From NCBI GenBank assembly GCA_028875335.1, contig JAPPEF010000313.1, positions 1 through 36,079 of the forward strand: a stretch of DNA of 36,079 nucleotides, given 5' to 3'. Below the pieces are notes generated by a model. That model was not told the origin of the DNA, did no database searches, and saw nothing but the letters and a program-made list of their open reading frames with translations. This document shows, piece after piece, positions 1-8,901 of this stretch. Source of the DNA: Gemmatimonadota bacterium (lineage in GTDB: Bacteria > Latescibacterota > UBA2968 > UBA8231). Made by a program: the position numbers and the translations under genes. Every line of letters begins with the position of its first letter. Position 1 is the first letter of the stretch.

Positions 1-1412
1 ACACCCGGCTGTTGCTCGTGGATTTGGGCCGCAGACGAAACCGCCTCGGCGGCTCTTGTCTCGCCCAAGTGTACAACCAAATCGGCAGCGAGGCTCCAGA
101 CGTAGATGCCGGCGATGTGCGCGGCTTGTACGAGGCCGTGCAGAACTTGCTCGACCAAGACCTCGTACTCGCGTATCACGATCGTTCCGACGGCGGCCTT
201 TTCACGGCGGTGGCCGAAATGGCGTTTGCTGGTCGCTGCGGCGTGGAGTTGGAAATTGGCGTGTTGGGCCGCGACCCGCTTGCCGCGCTCTTTTGCGAGG
301 AAGTGGGCGTTGTGATCCAATACCGCGCCGAAGATGAGGAAGCCGTGTACAAGGTCTTTGCTGACCAAGGCATCGCCGACTTGGTGCATGACGTGGGCCA
401 GCCTGTTGACGATTTGCAACTGCGCGTTTTTCGCGACGGCGATCTCGTCTATGAAGCCCTACTGCTCGATCTCCACGCGGCGTGGGCTGAGCTGACGTAT
501 CGGATGCAGGCCCACCGCGACGACCCGGACTGCGCTCGCGAGGAGTACGAAGCCCTTGCCGATGGCCAAGACCCAGGCCTGAACTTCCACTTGGCGCACG
601 AAGCCGCTCCGACCATAGAAGGGAAAGCGCGTCCCCGCGTGGCGATACTGCGCGAGCAAGGCATCAACGGCCAAGTAGAAATGGCCGCGGCTTTTGACGC
701 TGCCGCCTGTGAGGCGGTTGACGTGACTATGACTGATCTGTTGGAAGGCCGCGTTGAGTTGAATTCGTTTCACGGGCTGGCGGCCTGCGGCGGCTTCAGC
801 TACGGCGATGTGCTCGGGGCCGGGGCTGGTTGGGCGCGTTCGATCCTTTTCCACGACCGCTTGCGCGAGCAATTCGCCGCCTTTTTCGAGCGACCGGATA
901 CCTTTTCCCTCGGGGTGTGCAATGGCTGCCAAATGCTGTCGCATCTCAAGGAGTTGATTCCGGGCACGGCCAACTGGCCGGAATTTGTGCGCAACCGCTC
1001 CGAGCAGTTTGAGGCGCGGTTCGCCACTGTGGAGGTGCTGGAGAGTTGCTCGGTGCTCTTGCGCGGCATGGAGGGGTCGCGTTTGCCCATTGCGGTGGCG
1101 CACGGCGAGGGCCGCGTCCAATTTGGCGATGAGCGGGCACTGGGACGAGCGCAAATAGAAAATCAGCTCTGCTTGCGCTACGTGGATAACTACGGCGATC
1201 CGTCCGAGCGCTATCCGTCCAATCCCAACGGCTCGCCCGCAGGACTGACCGCTTTCACTAGCGCTGATGGCCGCGCTACCATTATGATGCCGCACCCCGA
1301 GCGCGTCTTTCGCAATGTCCAGTTATCTTGGCGTCCGGCGAAGTGGAAGGGCGAAGAAGGGCCGTGGCTGAAGCTATTTCAGAATGCCCGCGACTTTGCC
1401 GATGCGAGCTGA
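1..1412 (+). CDS. purL: Phosphoribosylformylglycinamidine synthase, C-terminal part (5' truncated by window edge)
   Basis: PurL makes formylglycinamidine ribonucleotide from FGAR, glutamine and ATP in cytosolic purine synthesis. The frame is open to the left edge, so about 470 residues of a roughly 1300-residue single-chain enzyme are visible. The first part is the end of the AIRS-like synthetase domain ([11 protein letters not shown] motif near nt 160-195). The rest is the glutaminase domain, opening with [15 protein letters not shown]. The nucleophile cysteine lies in GVCNGCQM (codon near nt 918), and the catalytic His and Glu are in MMPHPER near nt 1285-1305. Similarity to the E. coli-type large PurL holds along the whole visible length, judged from memory. 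No terminator is obvious after the TGA. The facing gene begins its 3' end about 75 bp downstream. Confidence 0.97.
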   Translation, partial: TRLLLVDLGRRRNRLGGSCLAQVYNQIGSEAPDVDAGDVRGLYEAVQNLLDQDLVLAYHDRSDGGLFTAVAEMAFAGRCGVELEIGVLGRDPLAALFCEEVGVVIQYRAEDEEAVYKVFADQGIADLVHDVGQPVDDLQLRVFRDGDLVYEALLLDLHAAWAELTYRMQAHRDDPDCAREEYEALADGQDPGLNFHLAHEAAPTIEGKARPRVAILREQGINGQVEMAAAFDAAACEAVDVTMTDLLEGRVELNSFHGLAACGGFSYGDVLGAGAGWARSILFHDRLREQFAAFFERPDTFSLGVCNGCQMLSHLKELIPGTANWPEFVRNRSEQFEARFATVEVLESCSVLLRGMEGSRLPIAVAHGEGRVQFGDERALGRAQIENQLCLRYVDNYGDPSERYPSNPNGSPAGLTAFTSADGRATIMMPHPERVFRNVQLSWRPAKWKGEEGPWLKLFQNARDFADAS

Positions 1413-1488
1413 CTATTGAATGGCGAATCTACCGAGCATTGAGGAGGCACCGCCCTGCCCGGAAGACGCGCTTGAGCGAACCGGAGGC

Positions 1489-1980
1489 TTACTTGAGCAC
1501 TGCCACAGCCGCCCCTAGGGCGGTGACGAGGATGCCGGTGCAGGTGATGAGCATGGTCATCATACGCGCGTGGCGCGAATCGAGTTGTTTGCCTAACTCG
1601 TCAATGCGCCTGTTCGTCTGATCGAAACGCCCGTTCGTCTGATGGTTCATCTGATCGAAACGCCTGTTCATCTGATCGAAACGCTCGTTCGTCTGATGGT
1701 TCATCTGATCGAAACGCCCGTTTGTCTCGGTGTGCAGGGCGTCGATGCGCCCGCTCATCTGATCGAAACGCTCGTTCATCTCGGTGCGTAGGGCACCGAT
1801 GTGCCCGCTTGTCTCAGTGCGTAGGTCGTCAATGCGCCCGCTCAGCTCGGTGCGCAGGGCATCAATGCGCTCGTTGGTCTGACGCACGTCGTGGCGCACA
1901 TCTTGGATATCCTCGCGCAGGAAGCTGAGGGCGAGCGTGGATTCCGCAGGCGGGACTGGAGGGGACGGCTGTTCGGCCAT
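1489..1980 (-). CDS. Coiled-coil protein with C-terminal membrane anchor, function unknown
   Basis: I chose the ATG at 1980 (MAEQPSPP, 163 residues) because AAGGAG sits 9 nt upstream; the frame stays open further upstream without a better site. A proline-rich start is followed by about 100 residues of degenerate repeats of the type RxDxLRTE and RFDQMNxQTNE, which predict a long coiled coil. The last 24 residues form one hydrophobic helix (MMTMLITCTGILVTALGAAV), so the protein is probably tail-anchored with the coil in the cytoplasm or periplasm. The DNA shows matching tandem repeats between about 1617 and 1860. Similar short coiled-coil membrane proteins are common and mostly uncharacterised. 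It is convergent with purL. Confidence 0.75.
   Translation of the reverse strand: MAEQPSPPVPPAESTLALSFLREDIQDVRHDVRQTNERIDALRTELSGRIDDLRTETSGHIGALRTEMNERFDQMSGRIDALHTETNGRFDQMNHQTNERFDQMNRRFDQMNHQTNGRFDQTNRRIDELGKQLDSRHARMMTMLITCTGILVTALGAAVAVLK
1617..1860. repeat. Degenerate tandem repeats inside the coiled-coil gene
   Basis: Units containing GATCGAAACGC and GTTCGTCTGATGGTTCATCT recur with lengths that are multiples of three. They encode the heptad-like RFDQMN/QTNE repeats of the minus-strand gene. The units abut without spacers, so this is a coding repeat and not a CRISPR array. Such arrays can vary in copy number by slippage without breaking the frame. Confidence 0.8.
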
Positions 1981-2256
1981 GAGCAATTTCTCCTTGGGTA
2001 AAGGTACGCATTCGCCCTCTCCAAGCAAAAGGTGGACCATGCCGGGTAGCCGCCCGTTCTTTCTGGCTGCGATAGGTGCCATAGGCGCGGTGCTGTTACC
2101 TTGCGCCAACAACGCTGTTTCTTCGCGGCAACACCCCCTTCATATCAAGCAAAATTTTTCTACCCGCGAAATTCCCCTATACTATTCCGCCAATCCTTGA
2201 CGCCTTCTCTGTGCACGGCCAAACTATAGCCCCACTATTTTCACATCAGTCCAAGC

Positions 2257-2262
2257 TAGGAG
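2257..2262 (+). promoter_or_regulatory. Ribosome binding site that sets the start of the oxidoreductase gene
   Basis: TAGGAG lies 5 nt before the ATG at 2268. A GTG in the same frame at 2211 has no such site, so the ATG is preferred. The weak -10-like TATACT at 2178-2183 could belong to the operon promoter, but no good -35 is visible. Confidence 0.7.
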
Positions 2263-2267
2263 TCTCC

Positions 2268-3251
2268 ATGACCGCACCCATTCGCTGGGGCATCCTCGGC
2301 CCGGGCAGCATTGCTCACAAATTCGCCGTCGGTCTCCAAGCCACTTCTGAAGGAGAGTTGGTCGCTGTTGGCTCGCGCGATCAGCAGCGCGCCGACGCTT
2401 TTGCCGACCAGTACGGTGCCCCCAACCGCCACGCCTCGTACGAGGCCCTCAGCGCCGATCCCGACATCGACGCTGTGTACGTGGCTACGCCCCATCCTTT
2501 CCACAAAGACAATTCGATTCTCTGTCTCGAAACCGGCAAGGCCGTGCTCTGCGAGAAGCCTTTTACTATTAACGCGGCCGAGGCCGAAGCTGTCGTCGCC
2601 TGTGCCCGCGCCAACGGCGTTTTTTTGATGGAGGCCATGTGGTCCCGCTACCTGCCCATTATGGTGCAGGTGCGCGAGTGGCTCGACGCTGGTGCTATCG
2701 GCGAGCCGCTGATGGTTAGCGCTGACTTTGGTTTTCGCGCGGGCGTCAATCCCGATGGTCGGCTTTTTAACCTCGCTTTGGGCGGCGGTGCCTTACTCGA
2801 CATTGGCATTTACGTCGTCTCCTTTGCGGCGATGGTGCTCGGGTCTCAACCAGCGCAGATTGCCGCGGCCGCACACCTCGGCGAGACTGGCGTTGACGAG
2901 CAGACGGGCATCGTGCTCCGCTATAGCAGCGGTGCCATCGCCAACCTCTCTTGTGCCATCCGCGCTTCGACTTCGCACGAAGCTCGCATCGTCGGCAGCG
3001 AGGGGACGATTGTCATTGATCCGTCGTGGTGGAAAGGCGAAAGCGCGACGCTCAAAGCCGGGGAGCGCGAAGAGCGCATCGAATTGCCCTTGGCGGGTAA
3101 TGGCTACAACTACGAGGCGCAAGAAGTCGCCCGCTGTCTCGGCGAAGGTCTGACCGAGAGCGCGGTCATGTCGCTCGACGAAACCGTGGCGCTGATGCGA
3201 ATCCTCGACGAAATCCGCGCCCAGATCGGCCTGAAATACCCAATGGAATAG
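2268..3251 (+). CDS. Gfo/Idh/MocA-family NAD(P)-dependent oxidoreductase (dihydrodiol dehydrogenase-like)
   Basis: The protein has 327 residues, typical for the family. The N-terminal Rossmann fold carries GILGPGSIAHKF (residues 8-19). The conserved CEKPF motif (residues 95-99) holds the catalytic-site lysine. A GGGALLDIGIYVVSFA segment is typical of the subgroup that includes trans-dihydrodiol and D-xylose dehydrogenases. It should oxidise or reduce a sugar or sugar-like alcohol in the cytosol; the substrate cannot be read from sequence. It is the first gene of a probable operon. The next gene starts 14 bp after its stop, and the sulfatase follows by 1 bp. The context suggests use of a sulfated or modified sugar. 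Confidence 0.92.
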   Translation: MTAPIRWGILGPGSIAHKFAVGLQATSEGELVAVGSRDQQRADAFADQYGAPNRHASYEALSADPDIDAVYVATPHPFHKDNSILCLETGKAVLCEKPFTINAAEAEAVVACARANGVFLMEAMWSRYLPIMVQVREWLDAGAIGEPLMVSADFGFRAGVNPDGRLFNLALGGGALLDIGIYVVSFAAMVLGSQPAQIAAAAHLGETGVDEQTGIVLRYSSGAIANLSCAIRASTSHEARIVGSEGTIVIDPSWWKGESATLKAGEREERIELPLAGNGYNYEAQEVARCLGEGLTESAVMSLDETVALMRILDEIRAQIGLKYPME

Positions 3252-3265
3252 AAAGGAAAGCACTC

Positions 3266-4234
3266 GTGCAATACGGCAACGTACAAGGCATCAAAAAGAA
3301 AATCTCGCGCATAGTTCAAGGCTCGATCATGCTCAATCGCAGCAATAAGGAGGAAGGTTTTGCTCTGCTCGATGCCGCTTGGCAGGCAGGCATCACGACC
3401 TACGATTCGGCCCACGGCTACGGCGGTGGGGAAGTGGATCGCATGCTCGGATTGTGGATGGAGGAAAGGGGCAATCGCGATGAAATCGTCATCATTGGCA
3501 AGGGCGCCCATCTCAATCAGGACCGCAATCGCGTCACCCCGTACGACATCGCCTCGGACATGGCCGACTCGCTAGTGCGCCTGCGCTCCGACTACATCGA
3601 CCTCTATCTGTTGCACCGCGACGATCCGGCGGTCCCGGTCGGGCCTATCGTCGAGGCGCTCAACGAGCACCACGCGGCTGGTCGCATCCACGCCTTTGGC
3701 GGCTCGAATTGGACGCCGGAGCGCTTGGCCGAGGCCAATGAATACGCGGACAAACGCGGGCTCGTGCCTTTTGCGGCCTCCAGCCCGAATTTCAGCTTGG
3801 CGGATCAGATCGCCGAGCCGTGGAAGGATTGCCTGTCGATTGCCGGGCCGGGCCAAGCTGCTGCCCGCGCGTGGTACGCCGAAAACGATATGCCGCTCTT
3901 TACTTGGTCGAGCGTGGCCCGAGGCTTCTTCTCGGGCAAAGTCACCCGCGCCAACGCCGAACAAGTGCGCGACCAGTTCGACGGCACCATGCCCAAATCG
4001 TACTACTGCGAAGACAACTTCAAGCGGCTCGACCGCGCGTGGGCACTGGCTGAAGAAAAGGGGCTGTCGGTGCCGCAGATCGCCTTGTCGTACGTACTCA
4101 GCTATCCGCTCGACATCTACGCTTTGGTCGGCAGCATGAGCGGCGATGAGATTGCGGCCAATGAGCAGGCTCTCGATAACCCGCTCACTGAGGCGGAGAT
4201 GGCATGGCTGGATTTGCGGAGCGAGGAGCGCTAA
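3266..4234 (+). CDS. Aldo/keto reductase
   Basis: The protein has 322 residues and starts at GTG, preceded by a GAAAGGAAAG ribosome site. The catalytic tetrad of the AKR barrel is visible: Asp47 and Tyr52 in YDSAHGYG, Lys79 in IIGKG and His117 in YLLHRDD. The C-terminal QIALSYVLSYP and GSMSGDEI segments match the NADPH-binding end of the barrel. It probably reduces a sugar aldehyde or ketone made by neighbouring enzymes. It sits between the Gfo/Idh/MocA gene (14 bp) and the sulfatase (1 bp), so co-transcription is very likely. The substrate is unknown. Confidence 0.93.
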   Translation: MQYGNVQGIKKKISRIVQGSIMLNRSNKEEGFALLDAAWQAGITTYDSAHGYGGGEVDRMLGLWMEERGNRDEIVIIGKGAHLNQDRNRVTPYDIASDMADSLVRLRSDYIDLYLLHRDDPAVPVGPIVEALNEHHAAGRIHAFGGSNWTPERLAEANEYADKRGLVPFAASSPNFSLADQIAEPWKDCLSIAGPGQAAARAWYAENDMPLFTWSSVARGFFSGKVTRANAEQVRDQFDGTMPKSYYCEDNFKRLDRAWALAEEKGLSVPQIALSYVLSYPLDIYALVGSMSGDEIAANEQALDNPLTEAEMAWLDLRSEER

Positions 4235-4235
4235 C

Positions 4236-5696
4236 ATGGCTAAGCAACCTAATGTCGTCGTCTTGATGTCCGATCAGCAGCGGCTCGACACGGTGAGCTG
4301 CTACGGACTGAACGAGGTGTGCCGGACGCCACACATCGACGCTTTGGCTGCGCGTGGCGTTCGCTTTGACTCGGCGTTTACACCGACTGCGATCTGCTCG
4401 CCAGCCCGCGCGTCCTTTTACACGGGCCTCTATCCGCACAAGCACGGGGTTACTGCTAATGGTTTGTGTTTGCGCGAGGGCGTGCGCGGGTTAAATCACT
4501 ATCTGGACGAGGTTGGCTATCGCTGCGGATACGCTGGCAAGTGGCACGTGGATGAGCAGACCGGCCCGACGGGCTACGGGTTCTACGGTAAGGATTTCCT
4601 AGGCTATTCATTCCCGGGGGGCGACCTGCTGCCCGGTCTGCAGTTCGGCGGCAAACTTCGCAGCCACAATCATTACGCCGACTATCTCAAAGAACGCGGC
4701 TTCGACCCACCGCCGACGGTCTCGCGCCGCTTTGTCGGCACCAATCCCTCGAATCAGGCGCAGGAGATGTTCGCACTGCACGAGGGGCCGGTCGAGTCGT
4801 GCATTGAGTATTTCGTCGCCGAGGAAGCCATTCGCGTGCTCGACGAAGTAGCTACCGGTGAGGAGCCCTTCTTCCTCTGGGCCAACTTTTGGGGGCCGCA
4901 CAGTCCCTCGCTGGTGCCGGAGCCGTACTTTTCTATGTACGATCCAAAGGTCGTTCCCGAACATCCCGGGTACGCTGAGACTTTTGAGAAAAAGCCCTAT
5001 CGCCAGCAGTTAATCGAAAAGCTGTGGGGGTTGGGCGACTACGGTTGGGAGGGGTTTCAGGAGATCGCCGCGCGCTACTTTGGGCATTGCACGCTGATTG
5101 ACGACATGGTGGGTCGGGTGGTGGCTCACTTGGAACGACTGGGCGTCCTCGACAACACCATCATCGTCTATACTGCCGATCATGGCGACTGCCTCGGCGC
5201 GCATAAGCTGATCGAGAAGGGCGAGTTCATGTACGACGAGATCTACCGCATTCCGCTCGTCATCGCCCATCCCGACTGCCAGACTCCCGGCACGGCCTGC
5301 GACGAGTTCGTCTATTTGCACGAAATCATGCTCTCGTCGCTAGACGCCGCTGGTCTGGACGTTCCCGCCGACCTCGACGGACAGTCCTTTCTGCCGGCGA
5401 TTGAGGGACGCCCGTTTGCGAACGGCCGCGAGGAAGTGTACTGCGTGTTCGACCGCCATTTTACGGTCGCCAATCAGCGCATGGTCCGCACCCGCACCCA
5501 TCAATTCACCTTTAATTCGGGAGACCCGGGCGAGCTGTACGACTTGCAACGCGACCCCTACCAACTCGACAATGTGTATGGCGACCCGGCGTACGAGGCC
5601 GTGCGCCAAGATTTGATGGGGCGGATGGGCCGCTATATGGAGGAATTGGGCGATCCGTTGCGCGGGTGGTTTGGGCGGATTAAGGGGGCGTATTGA
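4236..5696 (+). CDS. Sulfatase (formylglycine-dependent arylsulfatase/choline-sulfatase-like)
   Basis: I chose the ATG at 4236: it follows the previous stop by 1 bp, has GAGGAG upstream, and gives MAKQPNVVVLMSDQQR, the usual family start. The protein has 486 residues. Asp13 and Gln14 are at the metal-site position. Cys54 in AICSPARAS is the C-x-P-x-R cysteine that would be converted to formylglycine. YTADHGDCLGAHKL supplies the second metal motif, and FMYDEIYRIPLVI is the typical follow-on. There is no signal peptide, so the enzyme looks cytosolic, as for choline sulfatases and some sugar sulfatases. It should hydrolyse a sulfate ester linked to the two upstream oxidoreductases. The only SUMF1-domain gene here (24161-24778) is truncated, so the activating enzyme must be elsewhere. 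Confidence 0.95.
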   Translation: MAKQPNVVVLMSDQQRLDTVSCYGLNEVCRTPHIDALAARGVRFDSAFTPTAICSPARASFYTGLYPHKHGVTANGLCLREGVRGLNHYLDEVGYRCGYAGKWHVDEQTGPTGYGFYGKDFLGYSFPGGDLLPGLQFGGKLRSHNHYADYLKERGFDPPPTVSRRFVGTNPSNQAQEMFALHEGPVESCIEYFVAEEAIRVLDEVATGEEPFFLWANFWGPHSPSLVPEPYFSMYDPKVVPEHPGYAETFEKKPYRQQLIEKLWGLGDYGWEGFQEIAARYFGHCTLIDDMVGRVVAHLERLGVLDNTIIVYTADHGDCLGAHKLIEKGEFMYDEIYRIPLVIAHPDCQTPGTACDEFVYLHEIMLSSLDAAGLDVPADLDGQSFLPAIEGRPFANGREEVYCVFDRHFTVANQRMVRTRTHQFTFNSGDPGELYDLQRDPYQLDNVYGDPAYEAVRQDLMGRMGRYMEELGDPLRGWFGRIKGAY

Positions 5697-5772
5697 ATTG
5701 TCGAGAAAACCTTCGTAGGGTTTAGCGATTTCTTTCCGTATATTACGCCGCAAACGCCTCAGGAGGTGCTAT

Positions 5773-7053
5773 ATGGAAATGTTCTTTACCTTCGCCCTAG
5801 TTTTCGCGGTGTTGCTGATCGTGGTGATCTCCGTCGTCCGGCTGAACCTCTTTATCTGCCAGCCCAACGAGGTCATCATCTTCTCGGGCCGCAAACGCCA
5901 GACCTCCGATGGTCGCGCGGTGGGCTACCGCGTGATTAAGGGGGGCCGCGCCTTCCGCATCCCGCTCCTCGAAAAGGTTGATCGCCTCGACTTGCGCACG
6001 ATACCCCTCGAAGTATCGATCACCAATGCGTACTCCAAAGGCGGCATCCCGCTGTCGGTGCAAGGCATCGCCAATATCAAGATCGCCGGCGACGAGCCGC
6101 TGCTCGGCAACGCGCTGGAGCGCTTCTTGGGCATCGCGCTTGCCGAAGTTCAAGACATTGCCAAGGATACGCTCGAAGGCAACCTGCGAGGCGTCCTCGC
6201 CACGCTGACCCCCGAAGAGGTCAACGAGGACCGCCTCAAATTTGCCCAATCGCTCATCGGCGAGGCGGACGTCGATTTGCAGAAGCTGGGCCTCGTGCTC
6301 GACACGCTCAAAATCCAGAACGTCGCCGACGATGTTGGCTATCTCGACGCTATCGGCCGCAAGAGCACGGCTGCAGTCCTCAAGGAAGCCGAAATCGCCG
6401 AGGCGGAAAACCGCGCTGAATCACAGGAGAAATCCGCCGAGGCACGCCGTCGCGGTGAAGTCGCCGACGCCGAGGCGCAGGTGGAGATCGTCGATGCGCA
6501 AAACACGCTCCGCGTTCGCAAGGCCGATTTGGAAGGCGAGGGCTTGGCCGCGGAGAAGCGCGCCGCGCAAGTTGCCCGCAAAGCCGAAGTTCAGGCCGAG
6601 CAGGAGGTCGAGCAGGAGCGCTTGGCGCTGCAGAGACGCCAGTTGGAGATCGAGGTCATTGAGCCGGCCCGCGCCGACCGCGACGCGGCCGAGCTGCGCG
6701 CCAAGGGCGAGGCGGCCAACATCCTCGAAAACGGCCTCGCCGAGATCGAGGTGCTCAAACAGAAAAACGAGGTCTGGACTCTCGCTGGTTCCAATGGCAA
6801 GGAGCTGTTATTGATCCAGATGCTGCCGAGCTTAGTCGAGCAAATCACGGCCATGGCCAAGGACATCAAAATTGACCACCTCGCCGTCGTCGATTCTGGC
6901 AACGGCGGTCAGAGCGGTCTGCCGGCGGTCGTCAATCAGATCGGGACGCTGGCTCCTGCGCTCTTCGAAAGCATCAAGGCTACCACCGGCGTCGATTTGG
7001 CTTCGGTCATCGCTGACAAGACCGACGGGCAGGTTCCGCCGCAGGAAGGGTAG
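5773..7053 (+). CDS. Flotillin-like SPFH-domain membrane scaffold protein
   Basis: The protein has 426 residues, preceded by AGGAGGT. One hydrophobic helix (about residues 3-23) anchors it. An SPFH domain follows (about residues 28-200, including VIIFSGRKRQTSDGRAVGYRVIKGG and IPLSVQGIANIKIAGDEPLL). A long Ala/Glu-rich coiled coil (about 205-330) comes next, then a conserved hydrophobic end. This order matches YqiK/flotillin proteins that oligomerise into membrane microdomain scaffolds. The NfeD-like gene starts 1 bp downstream, which is the usual flotillin partner. It lies on the same strand as the sulfatase operon after a 76-bp gap and may have its own promoter. Confidence 0.93.
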   Translation: MEMFFTFALVFAVLLIVVISVVRLNLFICQPNEVIIFSGRKRQTSDGRAVGYRVIKGGRAFRIPLLEKVDRLDLRTIPLEVSITNAYSKGGIPLSVQGIANIKIAGDEPLLGNALERFLGIALAEVQDIAKDTLEGNLRGVLATLTPEEVNEDRLKFAQSLIGEADVDLQKLGLVLDTLKIQNVADDVGYLDAIGRKSTAAVLKEAEIAEAENRAESQEKSAEARRRGEVADAEAQVEIVDAQNTLRVRKADLEGEGLAAEKRAAQVARKAEVQAEQEVEQERLALQRRQLEIEVIEPARADRDAAELRAKGEAANILENGLAEIEVLKQKNEVWTLAGSNGKELLLIQMLPSLVEQITAMAKDIKIDHLAVVDSGNGGQSGLPAVVNQIGTLAPALFESIKATTGVDLASVIADKTDGQVPPQEG

Positions 7054-7054
7054 C

Positions 7055-7555
7055 GTGGATCTCTTCTATCTGTACTTGAGCGGGCTGCTTGTTGGGGGGA
7101 TCGCCGTTGGTGCCTCGCTGTTTGGCGGGGACGGCGATGGTGTGGGCGACGGCCTGCGGACGCTGGCTGTTTTGCGGCTGCGGCTGTTCTTCTTTTTTGC
7201 CTTCTTCTTTGGTTTGGCCGGGATGCTCGGCAGCCTGCTGATGGACCCAAGTGCTGCGTTGTTTACGGCGCTGGGTAGCGGTGTGGTCTGCGCCTTTGTG
7301 GGCGACTGGATGCTGAGTCGGCTGAGCGGATCAAGCGCCGATAGTTCGCTGGCGGGCGACGACTTAATCGGCCTTGAGGCCGAAGTCACCGTCCCCATCG
7401 CCAGTGGCAGCACTGGCAAAATTTCCGCTACCGTCCAAGGCCGCACCATCGAACTGTTGGCGCGCCGGGCCGACGCCCAAGGCCCGCTCAACCCTGGCGA
7501 TAAGGTTTTGGTCCTCGAAATCGACGATGGCGTCGCTGTCGTCGATTCGAGCTAG
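7055..7555 (+). CDS. NfeD-like membrane protein with C-terminal OB fold
   Basis: The GTG at 7055 follows the flotillin stop by 1 bp and gives a 166-residue protein. Two hydrophobic segments (about residues 5-20 and 40-85, the second very Phe/Leu rich) are followed by a soluble domain. Its GLEAEVTVPIASGSTGKI and PLNPGDKVLVLEIDDGVAVV stretches are typical of the NfeD OB fold. NfeD-like proteins work with flotillins in membrane organisation and quality control. The TAG stop at 7553-7555 overlaps the stop codon of the converging M20 peptidase gene within one CTAG. Confidence 0.9.
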   Translation: MDLFYLYLSGLLVGGIAVGASLFGGDGDGVGDGLRTLAVLRLRLFFFFAFFFGLAGMLGSLLMDPSAALFTALGSGVVCAFVGDWMLSRLSGSSADSSLAGDDLIGLEAEVTVPIASGSTGKISATVQGRTIELLARRADAQGPLNPGDKVLVLEIDDGVAVVDSS

Positions 7556-8901
7556 CGGTTCTCTACTCCTCCGAAGCGGCAGACGATTTCGTAGAGCACC
7601 TGCGTTGCAAAGAGCAGTTCTGCCACGGAGATGCGCTCGTCGTGGCCGTGGATTAGGGACATTTCCTCCTCGCCCGGCTGCTGGCGATAGGGCATAAAGC
7701 CGTAGATCTGGGTTTCGGGACGGCGTGGCACAATGTGCTTGGCGTCGGTGCCGGCTGGCATCAGATAGGGGAGTACTGGCGCGTTTGGCTCGTGCTCTTG
7801 CATCACCTCGACGATCATCTGAAAAAGCGAGGTGTCGGACGATGCCTCCAACGGCGGCGTGTACTGATCGATCTCGATGGCGACCTCTTCGCCGACAAAT
7901 GCGCGCAACTCGGCCGCGAAACTCTCGGCTGTCTGTCCGGGCACTAAGCGCCCATCGATCCAAGCGGTCGCCTCTCCCGGAATTACGTTGATCTTGGAAC
8001 CGGCTTGCAACATGGTCGCCGAGGCCGTGTTGTGCAGCACTGCGCCCAACTCGCGGCGCAAGGTGTTGCCGATGGGCAGGTCGCGCAGTGCGGCGTCTGC
8101 GGTCGCTGGGGCGAGGACTTGCTGCCACAGGGTGGCTTCGGGGGCTGGACGGCGGCTGGCAATGCCCTCGACGAAGCGGCGCACGCTCGCGGATACGTGC
8201 GCGGGGAATACGGCTCCTTCCAAGCCGGCTAGTGCTCTGGACAGCTTGACGATTGCGCTGTCGCCGTGCGGCATGGAGCCGTGTCCGGGCGTGCCGCGGG
8301 CGATCAGGCGCAGCCGGCACAGTCCCTTTTGCCCGGTCTGGCAGGTGTAAAATCGCTGCTCGCCGACCGCGAAGTCGCTGCCGCCGCCCTCGGTGATGAT
8401 CAAGGGCGCGTCCCACAGCTCTGGTTGGTTGTCGATGATCCACCCCGGCCCGTGATTGCCCTTGCCAGCCTCCTCGTCGGCAGTAGCGGCGAAGACAATG
8501 TCGCGGTTGAGTTGGACGCCTTCCCGTTGCAACAGGAGCAACACCATCAGATTCACCGCGACCATGTTCTTCATGTCCAACGCGCCCCGTCCCCACACGC
8601 AGCCGTCGGCTAGTGCGCCGGAAAAGGGCGGGTGGGTCCAGTGTTCCGGCTCGGCGGCCACCACGTCGGTATGTCCCAAGAGCATGAGCGGTGGCTCGTC
8701 TCCGCCGGACAGCCGCGCGAGGACGTTGCCTCGTTCGGGCGCGGACTCGACGAAGAGGGGATCAAAGCCCTCCTGCCGCAGTATTCCTTCTAGATAACGC
8801 GCGGCTTTGCTTTCGTTGCCCGGGGGATTGGTGGTGTCGATGCGGATGAGGGCCTGCAAATACCCGGTTACTTCGGCGCGCACAGCTTCCCAGTCGATCA
8901 C
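7552..8901 (-). CDS. M20-family metallopeptidase (carboxypeptidase/deacylase)
   Basis: The protein has 449 residues with a GTG start. Di-zinc ligands are recognisable: His77 and Asp79 in LLGHTDVVA, Asp109 in GRGALDMKN, Glu143 and Glu144 in TADEEAGKG, and a late His in LIHGHDERI. A dimerisation insert fills the middle. Members hydrolyse terminal peptide or N-acyl bonds; overall it resembles the yscS/carboxypeptidase-S and succinyl-diaminopimelate desuccinylase branch, but the substrate is not evident. No signal peptide is seen. The start overlaps the stop of the upstream protease gene in a GTGA quartet, indicating translational coupling. Confidence 0.95.
   Translation of the reverse strand: MIDWEAVRAEVTGYLQALIRIDTTNPPGNESKAARYLEGILRQEGFDPLFVESAPERGNVLARLSGGDEPPLMLLGHTDVVAAEPEHWTHPPFSGALADGCVWGRGALDMKNMVAVNLMVLLLLQREGVQLNRDIVFAATADEEAGKGNHGPGWIIDNQPELWDAPLIITEGGGSDFAVGEQRFYTCQTGQKGLCRLRLIARGTPGHGSMPHGDSAIVKLSRALAGLEGAVFPAHVSASVRRFVEGIASRRPAPEATLWQQVLAPATADAALRDLPIGNTLRRELGAVLHNTASATMLQAGSKINVIPGEATAWIDGRLVPGQTAESFAAELRAFVGEEVAIEIDQYTPPLEASSDTSLFQMIVEVMQEHEPNAPVLPYLMPAGTDAKHIVPRRPETQIYGFMPYRQQPGEEEMSLIHGHDERISVAELLFATQVLYEIVCRFGGVENR

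Noticed and set aside
459..1295. Long open frame antisense to purL
   Set aside because: It mirrors the strongly conserved purL frame in GC-rich DNA, and its translation (His/Arg/Ala-rich) matches no fold.
1617..1860. Regular short repeats that could suggest a CRISPR array
   Set aside because: The units abut without unique spacers, are a multiple of three long, and encode coiled-coil heptads in an open frame with a good start.
7364..8596. Long minus-strand frame overlapping the M20 gene in another phase
   Set aside because: Arg/His/Pro-rich translation, no ribosome site, and the M20 frame has all catalytic residues.
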